NCBI GenBank assembly: GCA_030280995.1
Contig: JASXTE010000005.1
Span: 22,308,501 to 22,372,500, forward strand
Length of the DNA stretch: 64,000 bases
Source of the DNA: Hemileia vastatrix
Taxonomy: Eukaryota; Basidiomycota; Pucciniomycetes; Pucciniales; Zaghouaniaceae
Direction of reading: 5' to 3'
In this document: positions 25,692-37,031 of the stretch, one piece after another
Numbering within the stretch: the stretch's first letter is position 1
How the letters are laid out: each line of letters opens with the position of its first letter
Program-made: the position numbers and the translations under genes
Notes under the pieces: model-generated
The model's input: only the letters and a program-made list of their open reading frames with translations
The model's database searches: none
What the model was told of the DNA's origin: nothing

Positions 25692-26850
25692 TTGACTAAA
25701 GTTGAGATTGAAACTGCCAATCTACTAATGAATCAGGATAATCATAAGTATACTCAATATAATAATAATCCTTTCATTGGCAAAAGTGAATCTCATTCCT
25801 TCCCTATACCACCACAACTAAAACCATCTGGTGGGAGTGTCAAATCTAAAAATGTAAGTCACAAATCTGTACAGGAGGAAATACAAGACTATTTATCAAG
25901 AGTAAATGAGTTGTTGAATTTACCTAAGATTAGTTAAATAAAATCCAATCAAAAGAACTGGCCTAAGATAGATCAGTACCCAACTTATGATGGGGAAGCC
26001 AGCTCTGATTGGCAACATTTTATCCAAAGAATTGACAAGTTAAAATTCTCATATAAGTTACCAGATGAAGAAATAACATCAAAATTGATCTCTTTATTTA
26101 AGGATGTTGCTTTATTATGGTTTGAAGCTGTTTTGAATGAGGGTAAAGATTACTCTTGGGCTGAATGGAAAAAACTAATTTAAAAACCATTTGGGGGTTC
26201 TAAATTCAGACTCACTCAGCAGAGACTTTATGAGAGAACTAGGTATAATCCGTTGAATGGTGACAAACCTATGGTATTTTTAATGAATTTAAATAAAATA
26301 TTAAAAGCCATTGAGCCTAACATGGATTTTAACTTATAGAAAGATAAGATAATATATAAATTACCTATATCTGTCAGAGACATTGTTGTAGCTAGAACAA
26401 TTAATGTTACTGAATATTCTGACTTTATTAATATTTGCAATGTAATATTACTAAACCATAAGTATGAAGCATGGTATTCCACTTATAAACAAAATATTGA
26501 ACCTGTGAAAAATCAGAATTCAAAAACACTTCAGGAGAATCAGAAAAAACCTACTGCACTTGTAGTACCAAAAAAGTATAAGACAAATACTTGTTATAAG
26601 TGTAACAAACCTTGGGTTAAAGGTCACAAATGTGAGAATAATATAAATATTGTTGAAAATCAATGTGAATCTGAAACTGAAACTGAGAAAAGTAAAGATT
26701 CAAGTGATTAAGAGAGTAATATATCATATATTGATGAAAATGAAGTCTATATGTTGGAAGATGATTTGTCCATCTTTGAAAATCCAATATTAAGTATGGA
26801 CTCAAATGAATCTTTGATTAATTTTAAGGATGTTAAAATAATTAAGGATA
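25692..26850 (+). pseudogene. Element D Gag core and zinc knuckle
   Basis: Frames match the Gag of the family-A copy: EIQDYLSRVNELLNLPKIS, NWPKIDQYPTYDGEASSDWQ, ALLWFEAVLNEG, RDIVVARTINVTEYSDFINI. A zinc knuckle reads TCYKCNKPWVKGHKC near 26590 (C-x2-C-x7-H-x-C, a spacing also known from plant Ty3 Gags). Stops occur near 25937, 26182, 26338 and 26711. Reading ends near 26851, where the deletion junction to integrase lies. Confidence 0.8.
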
Positions 26851-27606
26851 TATAAGAAGATATTGTGCTTTTGGTTTTAACTTTAAAGACAATGACAAAT
26901 TCACGCATGATTGGGTAACCCTTATCCCAGGTTTAGAATTTGCATACAATAGTACAGTACATTCTGTCACTGGCAAAAAGCCATTTGAGTTATGGTTGGG
27001 TTATGTACCTAATACCCCTGCTAAAACTCTTAATAAATTACCTAGATTGGATATCCATCCATGTACTAAATCTTTTCTTCAGATGCAAGAATTATGCAGA
27101 AATCATGCTCAAGAATGTATAAATAAGGTGTTTGAGTATGAGAGGAAAAGATGGGATAAAGCCCATATAGAACAAATGTTCAAAGAGGGTGATGAAGTCC
27201 TTATTTCTACACTACATTTCAATTTAAATGGTAATGTTAAATTGAAATCCCCATTCATTGGACCATTTGTAGTTAAATAGATGGTTGGTAACAATGCTGT
27301 TGAGGTTATTCTATATGCACCTTATGATGGAAAACATCCAGTATTTCCTATTTCTCTTATAAAACCATACCATTCTAATGATACTGCTCTATTTCCAAGA
27401 AGATCAGGAAGGCATAAAAAGCAACCTGAAGAAATAGTTTAAAAGGCAGAAATTGAAAAGATACTTAAAAAGAGACACCTTACAAATGAAAAGGGAGTTG
27501 AGTATCTATTAAGATTTAAAAATAAATCAAGTGAATATAACAAGTGGATTCCAGAAAATGAAATCTCCAATCTTAAAAATCTCTTGAAAAAATTTAAATC
27601 AAAGTA
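26851..27606 (+). pseudogene. Element D integrase C terminus and chromodomain-like tail
   Basis: Sequence resumes inside the integrase after the catalytic glutamate region: FTHDWVTLIPGLEFAYN, SVTGKKPFELWLGYVPNTPA, KEGDEVLISTLHFNLNGNVK, then the GPY/F block PFIGPFVV, a stop, HPVFPISLIKPYH and a tail with GVEYLLRFKNKS and KWIPENEI, a chromodomain-like pattern. About 3 kb present in family A between the protease start and this point is absent. Confidence 0.85.
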
Positions 27607-27719
27607 ATACTGTTTATTCAGTATATGTATTATAGAAATTTAAAAATTTTTCTATTCACTCCTTACGTTTAATTAAAATGTCTTAAAATTTTTTATTGTT
27701 TTTTTTTTGGGTGAGGGAG

Positions 27720-28893
27720 TGTCAGCGTAGATATCCCTAGGACTGAGTATTTCGTATACTTAAAATAAGATAACCTTAAGTACATTAAGCTTATATCTTA
27801 AAAATAAAGTTAAAACAATAATATATATGATTATATTACATATATATATAATTATTACTCTATTATATAAATTATAATAGTTTAAATAGCTCATCCATAG
27901 CCTAATAATACTTATTAAGGTGTTAATGTAGTCATAATATACTTATCCTAAGTGATATTAAGTAATTATTGACATACATAAGCTTATATGTATACATAAA
28001 TCTCATATTCAGTGAAATATGCAGTATATTATGTATATTTAGGTATATAAGTCGGTTTTAGCCTCTTAATAGCCTATAACCTTGGTTTTTCTGCTTATTG
28101 TAGGTCATATGGACATATACAGTGGACTCACTTCGCCTAAAGAAGCATAAACATCTATTTCAGGCGCATACACTCAGTCTGGACAACTTAATCTGCGTCC
28201 TTGGATGGATATTCACGGATTTATGGGTTGGGAGGTCATTTCTGGGTTAATATGGATGCTTGGGGACTTTATTGGGGGCCTGGACATTTCATTTTTTCCT
28301 TTATATTCTTTGGGTCTCATTATATTCTCTTTGGATGAGTTATTTTACCTGTTTCTTTATGGTATCCACTTTTATCTGGATTTTCTATTTATGGTATGGG
28401 TCTGTGTTATCATTAATTGTGATGCAGGGTCCTTACTGGAGGTCTGGGTGTTGAATCTGCTTGAATTGGACGCCATGGGGAGGTTATGGGCCCTCACAGT
28501 TCTGTAATTGCTGGGGATAGCAGTGACATCATCTGGATTGAAGGTCTGTGCACTCCAGTGGATTTGGTATAAGTAAGGGAGGATTTTGATGGTTATTAGA
28601 CATCACTTACTTACTACAATTCAAATAAACATTATAACACAATTATTATTATTCAAAGATATATTATAAAGCCATTATAAATTGATATTATCTTTATATA
28701 AGCTATAACTATATTATATTCATCTTTTTTCCACTACTAGCACGCATTTAAATCCAAGTATTGTGAGTTTTATTTGAGAATAACTATTTTATTAGTCTTC
28801 CCTTGAGGTTTAATCACCAAATCATTTATTAAAAAGTAGTAGGACCATTAATAAATACTATTAAATCAGACTTAAATACCAGATATACTGACA
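27720..28893 (+). repeat. 3' LTR of element D
   Basis: Begins TGTCAGCGTAG straight after a T-run plus GGGTGAGGGAG polypurine tract, ends TACTGACA and is followed by GTTTA. Confidence 0.93.
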
Positions 28894-29366
28894 GTTTAAT
28901 TATTATTCTTCTTATCATTTAATATTAAAGATTATATTTAGTGATATTGTATCTTAAACAGGTAAGCTCTATTAATCAATACATTACATTTATACCTTAT
29001 TCCTGGTACAGAATTGAGAGTAGCTCAAGCTAGTATTTCAGAAGCATAAGCAATATAAATTACCATATTATTAGTAACTTACCAGTCCAGGTAAAATATT
29101 TAGATATTTTAGTGTTGGTACCTTGTTTATAGTGATTATAAACATAGTGGGAATTACTATATAATATTTACATATAATTATAACATTAAATTGAGTGATT
29201 TATAGTACTATATAAACAGTACCTAATTTATAGCATATAATTAAAGCTATAAATAAGTGGGATTTATTATTATATTACTATACCTAACCTTGATTTAATC
29301 TTAATCTGATCTCAATGCTACTGATAAGATTAGATAAATTAATCTTACAGTGACTCAGGCCTGACA

Positions 29367-29720
29367 TTTGGGGGTCATTCCTTAAGTATCTTGGTGCTCA
29401 GACTCATATAAGGATGGAAATAATTGTGATGAAGAGTAAAAATAATACATTAAAAAAATATTCAAATGGAAAAAGTAATCATAAAATAAAAAAATTATAA
29501 AAGAATAAAAAATAAAAAAATATAATAGGTATATACAAACAACAAGAACAGAGTAACGAAAAAAAGGTACATAATAAATATAAAGTAAAAGAAAAAGGGT
29601 TACACACAATCACAGAAAATTATAAACAAAGAGTAGTGTGAAGAAGATAACAGAAGAAATAAGAGACATAAAAAATACAAAAAATAAAATAAAATAAATT
29701 CAAAATGTAGAAAGAACAAA
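29367..29720 (+). promoter_or_regulatory. Element B primer-binding site and leader
   Basis: Two bases after the LTR end comes TGGGGGTCATTCC (29369-29381), equivalent to the primer site of element D. The remainder is A-rich leader without a gene. Confidence 0.55.
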
Positions 29721-29852
29721 GAAAATCTCGTAGAATAAGAAACTTACCACCAGATAACCAAAACCAAAACGTTCCCACACTCAGACATCAAGTAACAAGA
29801 GATCAAGAATCAAGACCAACAATTAACAATGATCAATCGTCAAAACAATATT

Positions 29853-29898
29853 GTGAGTTCCTTGATAATGCTAACAAAATAATAGACACTTACCTCAG
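29853..29898 (+). other. Candidate gag intron 1 of element B (46 nt)
   Basis: GTGAGT donor, TGCTAACAAA branch point, CCTCAG acceptor. Removal joins the N-terminal frame to the coiled-coil frame. Confidence 0.6.
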
Positions 29899-30298
29899 CA
29901 AAAATAAAGGAAAATCAAGAGAATTTATCAGAAATAATCAATTGTATTTGCCAAAATATGAGAATACTAATACAAAGAGAGACTCAAAAAATAGTAAAAT
30001 AGAAGATGAGGACAAAGATTCAGCCAATGAAGGAAAAAATGAAATTTTCGGAAGAAAGTATCAAAGAGGTCAAGATAAATCACTATCACCTAGATATGAA
30101 AGTTGACCATATGGAAGATCAATGTATAATGATGACAGAATCTATAAAACTCCTCAATGACCTACTACAACAATACCAGAAAGATTTATGGAAACTACAA
30201 GAAGAAAACAAATTGAAAACAAAAAAGATAGAAAGACTAACAAAGGGAGAGGAATCATGGATAATGAACATCCTACAATGGTCACAAAAGAGAATTTA

Positions 30299-30374
30299 GT
30301 AAGTAATAATCCATTGAAAGAAGAATACAAAGAAAAAAACCTACATAATATTAAAACTGAACCAATATTGACAG
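30299..30374 (+). other. Candidate gag intron 2 of element B (76 nt)
   Basis: GTAAGT donor lying on the stop of the coiled-coil frame, an AACTGAACC branch-like site, TGACAG acceptor. Removal joins the coiled-coil frame to the downstream Gag frame that resumes at 44451. Confidence 0.55.
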
Positions 30375-30411
30375 TAACAAGGGATCCAGTGGAGAACAAA
30401 GAAGAGATGGA

Positions 30412-31140
30412 TTTCAAGGGGTTCTTTTGGTCTAGAAGATTTTATTGCGGTTCAAAAGCAATGAAAGGTGAGGAAAACTCAAGATTCTAAAAGAGGTATG
30501 TATCTTTTTCTTTTATATTTTAATACTCAATGAAAAGATAAATAATAATAATTATTATTATTATTACTTTAAAAGCTTAGAAGTACAATGATTTAGATAC
30601 TAAGGTAGTAACAGTAGTAATAGATATGATTTGTGTATATATAATAAATTTGTAAAGTAAGAATGGAATGATTGAAAACAGCCATATTGAGAGGCCTTAT
30701 ATAGGCAAAAAGGAGAGAAACTACAAAATCAAAACTCTATATACATGATTATCAGAGAAAGACAAATTCCACAATTAGACATTTCAAATTTTTAAAGTTG
30801 TTCTATAAAGAATGTACCCATATACAGTATTTATCTGTAGATGTCCATTTTATTTGATTTATTTTAAATTTCTGTAAATGCCAAAGTAAGAATAAAAATA
30901 TTTGATTTAATATTTAGTTTTTTTACTTTTTTTTCAGCTTTCATGAGGTCGCTGTCAAAGAATAAAAAATATGAGGAAACAATAGAATTATGTCTTTACT
31001 TATTTTTACTTTTTAATTTGTTAAAATTGTATAAGTAATTTATAAAGTAAGTATAGCTAATTAAATGAGAGGTAAATGTGTATCTATACTCCAGTAAATT
31101 ATTAATTATTTACTGTGTAAGTCTAGTAGCCTGGCTGACA
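30412..31140 (-). repeat. 3' LTR of element E
   Basis: Begins TTTCAAGGGG (mutated TGTCA) and ends GTAGCCTGGCTGACA. The adjacent minus-strand GAGTGAGGGAG is the polypurine tract. This copy lacks the Harbinger insertion and therefore supplies the empty-site sequence. Confidence 0.92.
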
Positions 31141-31176
31141 CTCCCTCACTCTAAAAAAAATAAAAAATAAAAAATT

Positions 31177-32128
31177 CTATGTTTTTTTATTTTTATATTT
31201 TATTAGTAGAGCAGGAATGTTAGATATCTCTTTACCAGGAATCCAAGAATCATATTCAGAAGATTTATTCTCAAATCTCAATATATATTCAGTACCTTTT
31301 TCAGCAGTGACAGTTCTGTCATTTATAATTATATAAATTTCTGCTATTTCAGTGATTTTATTAGGGATTTTCTTTGGTCTTCCCCTCCTTTTTGGAAATA
31401 AATCATTATTGAATGTGTAAGGTTGCAAAAGAGATATTGGAAAAGCAGGATGTTTCCTTTCATATGGATAATACAGGATAACTTCAACTGCATTATCACC
31501 AACCATTCTTCTGACAACAAATAAACCTAAAAATGGGTCTTTTAATTTGTTATTACCTTGTAAATTGAAGTGGACTGTTGAAATCAGTACTTCATCACCC
31601 TTCTTAAAAGTGTATTCTTTATTGTATTTTTCCCACTTCTTCTTCTCATATTCAAAATATTTTTCAATAAATTTTTGAGCATGAATTCTTAAAAGTTGTT
31701 GTATTTGAAGAATAGATTTTACACCAGGATTTAAATCCAATTTAGGTATTTTATTATTGAGAATTCTGGCAGGAGTATTTGGAACATATCCAAGCCAGAG
31801 CTCAAAAGGCTTTTTCTGAGTAACAGAATGAACAGTACTATTATAAGCTGATTCCAAACCATAAAGTAAGGTGTCCCAGTCATGAGTGATCCTTTCATTG
31901 TCTTTATACTTGAGGCCAAGGCACAATATGTTCCTATCATGTCTTCTAAAGTCTTTATCATTCTTTTGGCTAATCCATCAGTCTGGGGGTGATGGGCAGT
32001 AGAATGCTTCAGATCACAACCAAAAACATCCATCAGAGACATCCAAAATTCAGAAGTAAATTTAGAGTTACTGTCAGAGATTATGAACTTTGGGAAACCA
32101 GAAGTATTAAACATATGAGACCACCACA
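31177..32128 (-). pseudogene. Element E integrase core part, GPY and chromodomain-like tail
   Basis: Minus-strand pieces 32129-31731 and 31926-31177, overlapping by a frameshift near 31920. The first has the catalytic core segment IISDSNSKFTSEFW and HHPQTDGLAKRMIKTLEDM (catalytic D and E positions). The second has ELWLGYVPNTPA, KKGDEVLISTVHFNLQGN, the GPY-type block DPFLGLFVV, HPAFPISLLQPY, RRGRPKKIPNKI and a tail with GTEYILRFENKSSEYDSWI resembling a chromodomain. The core continues upstream beyond the solo LTR at 32134-33312. Confidence 0.85.
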
Positions 32129-32133
32129 AGAAG

Positions 32134-33312
32134 TGTCAGCCAGGCTATCTCAGGAGTCCAGTAATTTATACAATAAATTTCTGTAATCATATATAGGAAT
32201 AACTTTATGTAATTACAAAAAATTATTTAAATAAAATTATAAATATTTTTTGAATAAATAAAATAATTATTATACTTAATTTTATTATTAAATAAATTGT
32301 ATTACATAAATAAATATAATATTCTATAATATCATGGCGTAATTTGTATGTATAAATAAATTATTCAAAATTATATTATAAGTGTAAATTTAACTTACAC
32401 TGTAATTACAATTTTAATAATAACATTTATATAAACTAAATACAACTTATCATATAATAATATCCATCAATATTTGGTGCTTCCTTGACCCTTAATTGTG
32501 TCACTAATATTACTAAATTAATTTAATATGAGTAAATTTAATTTCTCATGTTAAAAAAGTTCCTGTATTAATTTAATTAGTTGTTCAATTAATTTAATAA
32601 TTAATTTACTTGAAATAGTTAAATTACCATTGCTCATACTGAGTGAAGATTATTTAAAAGTGTAAAAATAATTCCTTTTATTTTAATTATAATTTTTTAG
32701 CTATTTGTATTCCCTCTTTAGAATTCTTTCTCATAGTTCTCATTTTCCATACTCACGTAGTTATTTGTTATATTAATTTTATTCTTTTTTAGAAATATCT
32801 GATGGAAACAAATATTTGCTTAATCACGGATTTATTTTTATTGTTTTTAATTAAATTTTTTAATTATTTCTTTCACTTTATTTTACTTTTTTTAATTAAA
32901 TTTGGAACGCTCTAGAGGGTCCTCTTGCCTATAAAAGGGCTTTAAAAACCTCTCTGGTAGATCACTTACTATACACTCACTTAACATATTTTAAATATAT
33001 CTCTTTTATTTATTATTTTTATTAATTCAATATATCTAATTTAAATACTACATAAATAACTATAGGTTGCTTTAAGATTTATAATACTATCATTGACTGT
33101 TGCGCATTGAACATTAACTATTAATTTTAATATATTACAATTTAATTAAATTTTTACAACTTTGTCTACTCTCTCAAACTCTCTTGTCGTCCTCTCTTCT
33201 CAACTACAAATATCTTATTTTTATTACTCATAATTATAATATATTGTAGTTTTCCCCTCCTCTTTTCCTTTTCCTCTTCACTTCCTCCATCCTTCTAGAC
33301 ACCCGGCCGATA
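32134..33312 (+). repeat. Solo LTR inside the integrase of E
   Basis: Starts TGTCAGCCAGGCTATC and ends CCCGGCCGATA, mutated from the TGTCAG...CTGACA termini. AGAAG is duplicated at 32129-32133 and 33313-33317. 1179 bp, non-coding, no internal region. The terminal bases resemble the E LTR family, the interior differs. Confidence 0.85.
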
Positions 33313-33317
33313 AGAAG

Positions 33318-33969
33318 GCTAATTAGTTAGCGGAAAAATCCTTGCAAGTAGGGATGAATTAACACATTATTGTAAATCTGTCCACAATAATCCAACAAGA
33401 GTTATAACTGTCTTTCCCAGAAATGGGAAATCCTGTTACAAATTCCATGTTTATAATTTTCCATGGTGCCTCAGTAGATTCGATATGTTGCATTAATCCA
33501 GCTCTTTTCACAGTTAATCTTTTTGATTTCTGGCAAGAATCACAGGATTAAACATATAGTTTGATGTCTTCGGACATATTAGCCCACCAAGCAGTGTTCT
33601 TAATTCTAATCATTGTTTTTTCAAGATCAAAATTTCCTGCCAATATGTCATCATGACAAATTTTCAAGATGATTTCTTTCATAGAATGAGGAATAACAAT
33701 AAAATTACTCAACTTTCTTTTATAACAGAGGTAGCCTTAATCAATTGAAAATTTACCTTTTTCCAAAGCAATTTGGTACTTTGGAAGGGTATTAATTAAT
33801 GCTTGTATTGAAGCAATCTGTGGATCATTTGATATAGTACACAGCTTTTTTATGTCAGTGTCCTTTTTATATGAATCCAGAATAATCTGTAATAGCTCTT
33901 CCTACATATCAACCACATATATCCCATGAATGTGAACTATTTCATCCTCAGGATCATATTCAGGATTAT
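33318..33969 (-). pseudogene. Element E integrase N-terminal part
   Basis: Minus strand shows an HHCC zinc-binding region (CHDDILAGNFDLEKTMIR, then CDSCQKSKRLTVKRAGL) and the start of the catalytic core (a NMEFVTGFP block where NMDFVTG is usual). Several stops are present. Upstream it ends at the solo LTR 33970-34760, where the frame passes back to the RNase H end. Confidence 0.82.
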
Positions 33970-34760
33970 TGTCAGCCAGGCTACTAGACTTACCCAGTGA
34001 AATAATTAATTATTTACTGGATGAAGCTGCACCTTATCATTTTAATTATTTAATTAATTAGTTACATTAAAATTACTTATAATAAATTAACTAATTACAG
34101 AATGATAAAATTAAATAAATAATTAAAATTAAATATAAAATTGTCCCTGATATTTTTCTCTAACACCATGCTCATTTGACAGGTTGGAAGAAATAAAGAA
34201 TTATATTAAAAAATAGATTTTAAATTAAAATAAGATTTTAATAATATTAAATATATACAAAAATTCAAATTTCTTATTTAGAATTGACTTCTACAGTAAA
34301 TATTAAATAAATTGATGTATTTCTGACATACTCTGTAAATACATCTTTTTGACGCCTTCTTTCTAGAACAACTTTATTATTTTAAAATACTCCTTCTGGA
34401 ATTTTCTTTTTCTCTCTCTCTCATACTACTGTTTTCATAATTTGATTGCTGTGCTTTGTCCCTCCTTTGCCTATATAAGGCCTCTCTTTTGGTTGTTTTT
34501 TCTTCATTCCATTATTACCTTACTTTATTATCACAACTACAATATAACACTTATCTCCTATATTTTATATCTTTAGTATTTACAAGGACGTAATTCTAAT
34601 CTATAGCTTATATTGATATTTTAAATTTACCTCTGTTATTTGAGTAATTAAATCATTTAGATTAAGAAATGTGTACCATATTGTTGAGAATCCATTTTAA
34701 CCCTTAAAATCCTTGTAAAACTTCATACCAAATCTTCTAGACCAAAAGCGTACCTTGACA
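33970..34760 (+). repeat. E-family solo LTR, inverted, inside pol of E
   Basis: Starts TGTCAGCCAGGCTACTAG, the reverse complement of the end of the LTR of E, and ends TCTTCTAGACC...CTTGACA, the reverse complement of its start. ATTAT is duplicated at 33965-33969 and 34761-34765. 791 bp. A member of family E thus landed in an older member in the opposite orientation and later collapsed to a solo LTR. Confidence 0.9.
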
Positions 34761-34765
34761 ATTAT

Positions 34766-36248
34766 AGTCATCATTTGGTAAAGTTAACCTTGATAACATA
34801 TCCACATTTGAGTGAACAATACCAGCCCTATGGATTATTATCATCTTCATCTGTATTCCTGAAAATCCAGCTACCATCTGAGCATGTATCTGTTAGGTGT
34901 TTTTAAGTTTAAGAGTAACTTTACTGCAGTGCAGTCAGTGACAAGTTCAAATTTCTGGTCATCCAGATAATAATGCAGTTTTTCAAGATCCCACACCACT
35001 TCTAAAAACTCAAGTTGAGTGCCACCATACTTCAATTCACTATTTCTCAAGGTCCTTGAAATATAACAAATTACTACTTCTGATACTTTGTCATTCATAA
35101 CTGGTTTTTTATGGAGAGCAGCACCAAGGCCAATGAAACTGGCATCAGTGTACAAAACAAATGGTTGAGTAAAATCAGGCAAGGCCAGAATTGGTGCTGA
35201 CATCAAAAAAATTTTCATAGTGTCAAAAGCTCTTTTCTTTCACTTTTCCAGACAAAAACAACATCTTTCCTAGTTAATTGGGTGAGGGGTAATGCTATGA
35301 CTTGATAATTTTTAATATGTTGTCTATAGTATCCACACATTCCAAAATAACTTTGGAGCTCTCTAACTGTACTAGGAGCTTTTACCTTTTGTATGGCTAC
35401 CACTTTGTTCTGGTCAACACATATCTGTAATCCTGAGAAAACATGACCAAGCACTCTCAAAGAATGAAAACCAAATTTTCATTTTCTCAATACAAGTGTC
35501 ATATTTATCTCATCTATCTTATGGAACACTTACATAGGTTTTTAAGGTGGGCCTCAAATGTCTTGGAGAATATGATGATGTTATAAATGTAAACCATTAG
35601 TCATCCTTCAATTATTTCTTGATGGAATGTGTTATCCATAACTTTCTAAAAAACTGAAGGGGAATTTTCAGTGCCAAATGTCATCCTAATTTACTTATAT
35701 ATACCCATATGAGTAGCGATCATTTAAAAATGCTGTGAATCCTTCTCAAAAAGTGCCTGGTGATATACCTTATTACCATCTAAACAGCTGAAATATTTAG
35801 CACCTTGTAAGGTAGCATGGATAGAGCTAATTCTTGGTAAAGGATAGATATCATCTACAGTATAAGTTTTTAATGCTTTTTAATCACCACATAACCTGGA
35901 TTTATCTTTCTCATAAGAAATTAGGACAGGTGAGATAACACAATGTTTAGGTGTTTCAACTACCTTTTCAATAATATTCATTTTTAAAAGGGTAGAGATA
36001 TTGTCTTCAATATATTTTCTCTTTGTGGGGGAAGCAGGATAAGGCTTCTTCTTTAAACTAGGTAGTATTTCAGTTAATGGGAAAGATAATAAAAGCTTCA
36101 CTTCTTCTTTTACCAATCCTAATTCATGTGACCCATGAGAAAATGCCATATGAAAAGATTTTATCAACTGAATGATGGAATCTTTTTCTTCACCAGAAAG
36201 TTGTTCTCCAAAAGAAGCTGTGTCACTTTCAGACAGAAGGGCAGGCAT
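34766..36248 (-). pseudogene. Element E reverse transcriptase and RNase H
   Basis: Minus strand, from 36248: Gag-RT linker (AFSHGSHELGLVKEE), LLKMNIIEKVVETPKHCVIS, RLCGD near 35883, a YxxD region lost to frameshifts near 35590, RVLGHVFSGLQICVDQNK and MCGYYRQHIKNYQ (35460-35215). RNase H follows with LYTDASFIGLGAAL, TQLEFLEVVWDLEKLHYYL and ELVTDCTAVKLLLNLKTPN (35218-34871). Catalytic DxS and E positions of RNase H are visible. Frameshifts near 35470-35880 and 35215 inactivate it. Confidence 0.87.
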
Positions 36249-37000
36249 TTATTTTGTAGATCTTACTTTATATTGAACTAAAGAACGACATGTTATCAAT
36301 CCTGGTGTTAAAAAAAATTTGGGAGAGGAAATTTTGCATTTTCTCTTCCCATTCAACCCCATTGTGAAGAATTGTTTTAAGGGATCAAGCTTAATGCCAA
36401 ATTTGGTTAATATATCATTTCCCACAATGAACCAATTGCTTAATTTATCATTTTTAATAAGTACAAAGTCACACATAGCTCTTACAAAGCCATGGTTTTA
36501 TTTGAAAAATACTGTAGCTTTTTATTTACCAATGGGGGACAAAACAGAGCCATAACCACTCCAATGTTCAGAAGTGATAGGAATAAGTTTTGACTTATAA
36601 TCCTGATCAACTGAAACAAGTTCTTTTTCCTATACAACACTTCCTCCAGCACCAGAATACAAAGCAACCTCAATATTATTACCATTAATCAAGACTGGTG
36701 CCTTGAGAGGGGCAATAATAATTGAGGTATCCTCAAGATTTCTTATGTTTTCAGCATCTTCAACTGTGGAAAAATCATTTTTATCAATGTCAATATTATT
36801 TATATATTGAATATCTTCCTCCAGAATTAAGATTTCCTGGTTAGACTTATAAGAAATGTTGCTGGAACAATCACTTGAAGTATCATCTAGTGCAACTGTG
36901 TCATCATTAGGCTCCTCTGTTTGTTCAACAAATTTTATTTTCTTGTTACAAACATGGCCTTTCTTCCAAGGCTTTCTGCATTTAAAGCAAGTGTTTGTGG
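36249..37000 (-). pseudogene. Element E zinc knuckle and protease
   Basis: A zinc knuckle (TCFKCRKPWKKGHVC) lies near 36990-36950. An acidic spacer and a protease follow, whose D-T/S-G-A is altered to a YSGAGGSVV-like motif near 36650, so the catalytic aspartate seems lost. The stretch to 36249 contains WFIVGNDILTKFGIKLDP, matching family A just before RT. Stops and shifts are frequent. Confidence 0.72.
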
Positions 37001-37031
37001 CATATTTTTTAGTTGCAACAGAGGCAGAGGG

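Larger units (their letters stand above)
22884..28893 (+). mobile_element. Ty3/gypsy element D (internally deleted) inside the LTR of B
   Basis: LTRs of 1175 bp (22884-24058) and 1174 bp (27720-28893) are flanked by GTTTA on both sides (22879-22883 and 28894-28898). Internal DNA encodes a Gag related to family A and then jumps directly to the integrase C terminus. Protease, RT, RNase H and the integrase core are missing. A primer site (TGGGGTTCTACCC, two bases after the 5' LTR) and a polypurine tract (GGGTGAGGGAG next to the 3' LTR) are present, so the deleted copy kept cis signals. Confidence 0.92.
21667..29366 (+). repeat. 5' LTR of element B, interrupted by element D
   Basis: It starts TGTCAAAATG and ends GGCCTGACA at 29366. 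After removing element D and one GTTTA copy the LTR is about 1685 bp. The start resembles the family-A LTR start (TAGCTT.AA...AGAAGA.TTTAATG). The end is followed by TT and TGGGGGTCATTCC, a primer-site-like sequence. The left boundary is less certain than the right. Confidence 0.65.
29721..30411 (+). pseudogene. Element B Gag, N-terminal exons
   Basis: Three successive frames, each one base on from the last, are used. Frame 1 (to 29852) has SRRIRNLPPDNQNQN, resembling the N-terminal basic motifs of related Gags. Frame 2 (29899-30298) is a long coiled coil (IKLLNDLLQQYQKDLWKLQ, EENKLKTKKIERL) ending with tryptophans (SWIMNILQW). Frame 3 (from 30375) leads into the Gag that continues beyond element E at 44451. 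The switches coincide with intron-like segments at 29853-29898 and 30299-30374, both 1 mod 3, so splicing would give one open frame (apart from decay stops such as a TAG near 30003). Element E interrupts it at ATGGA (30407-30411). Confidence 0.65.
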
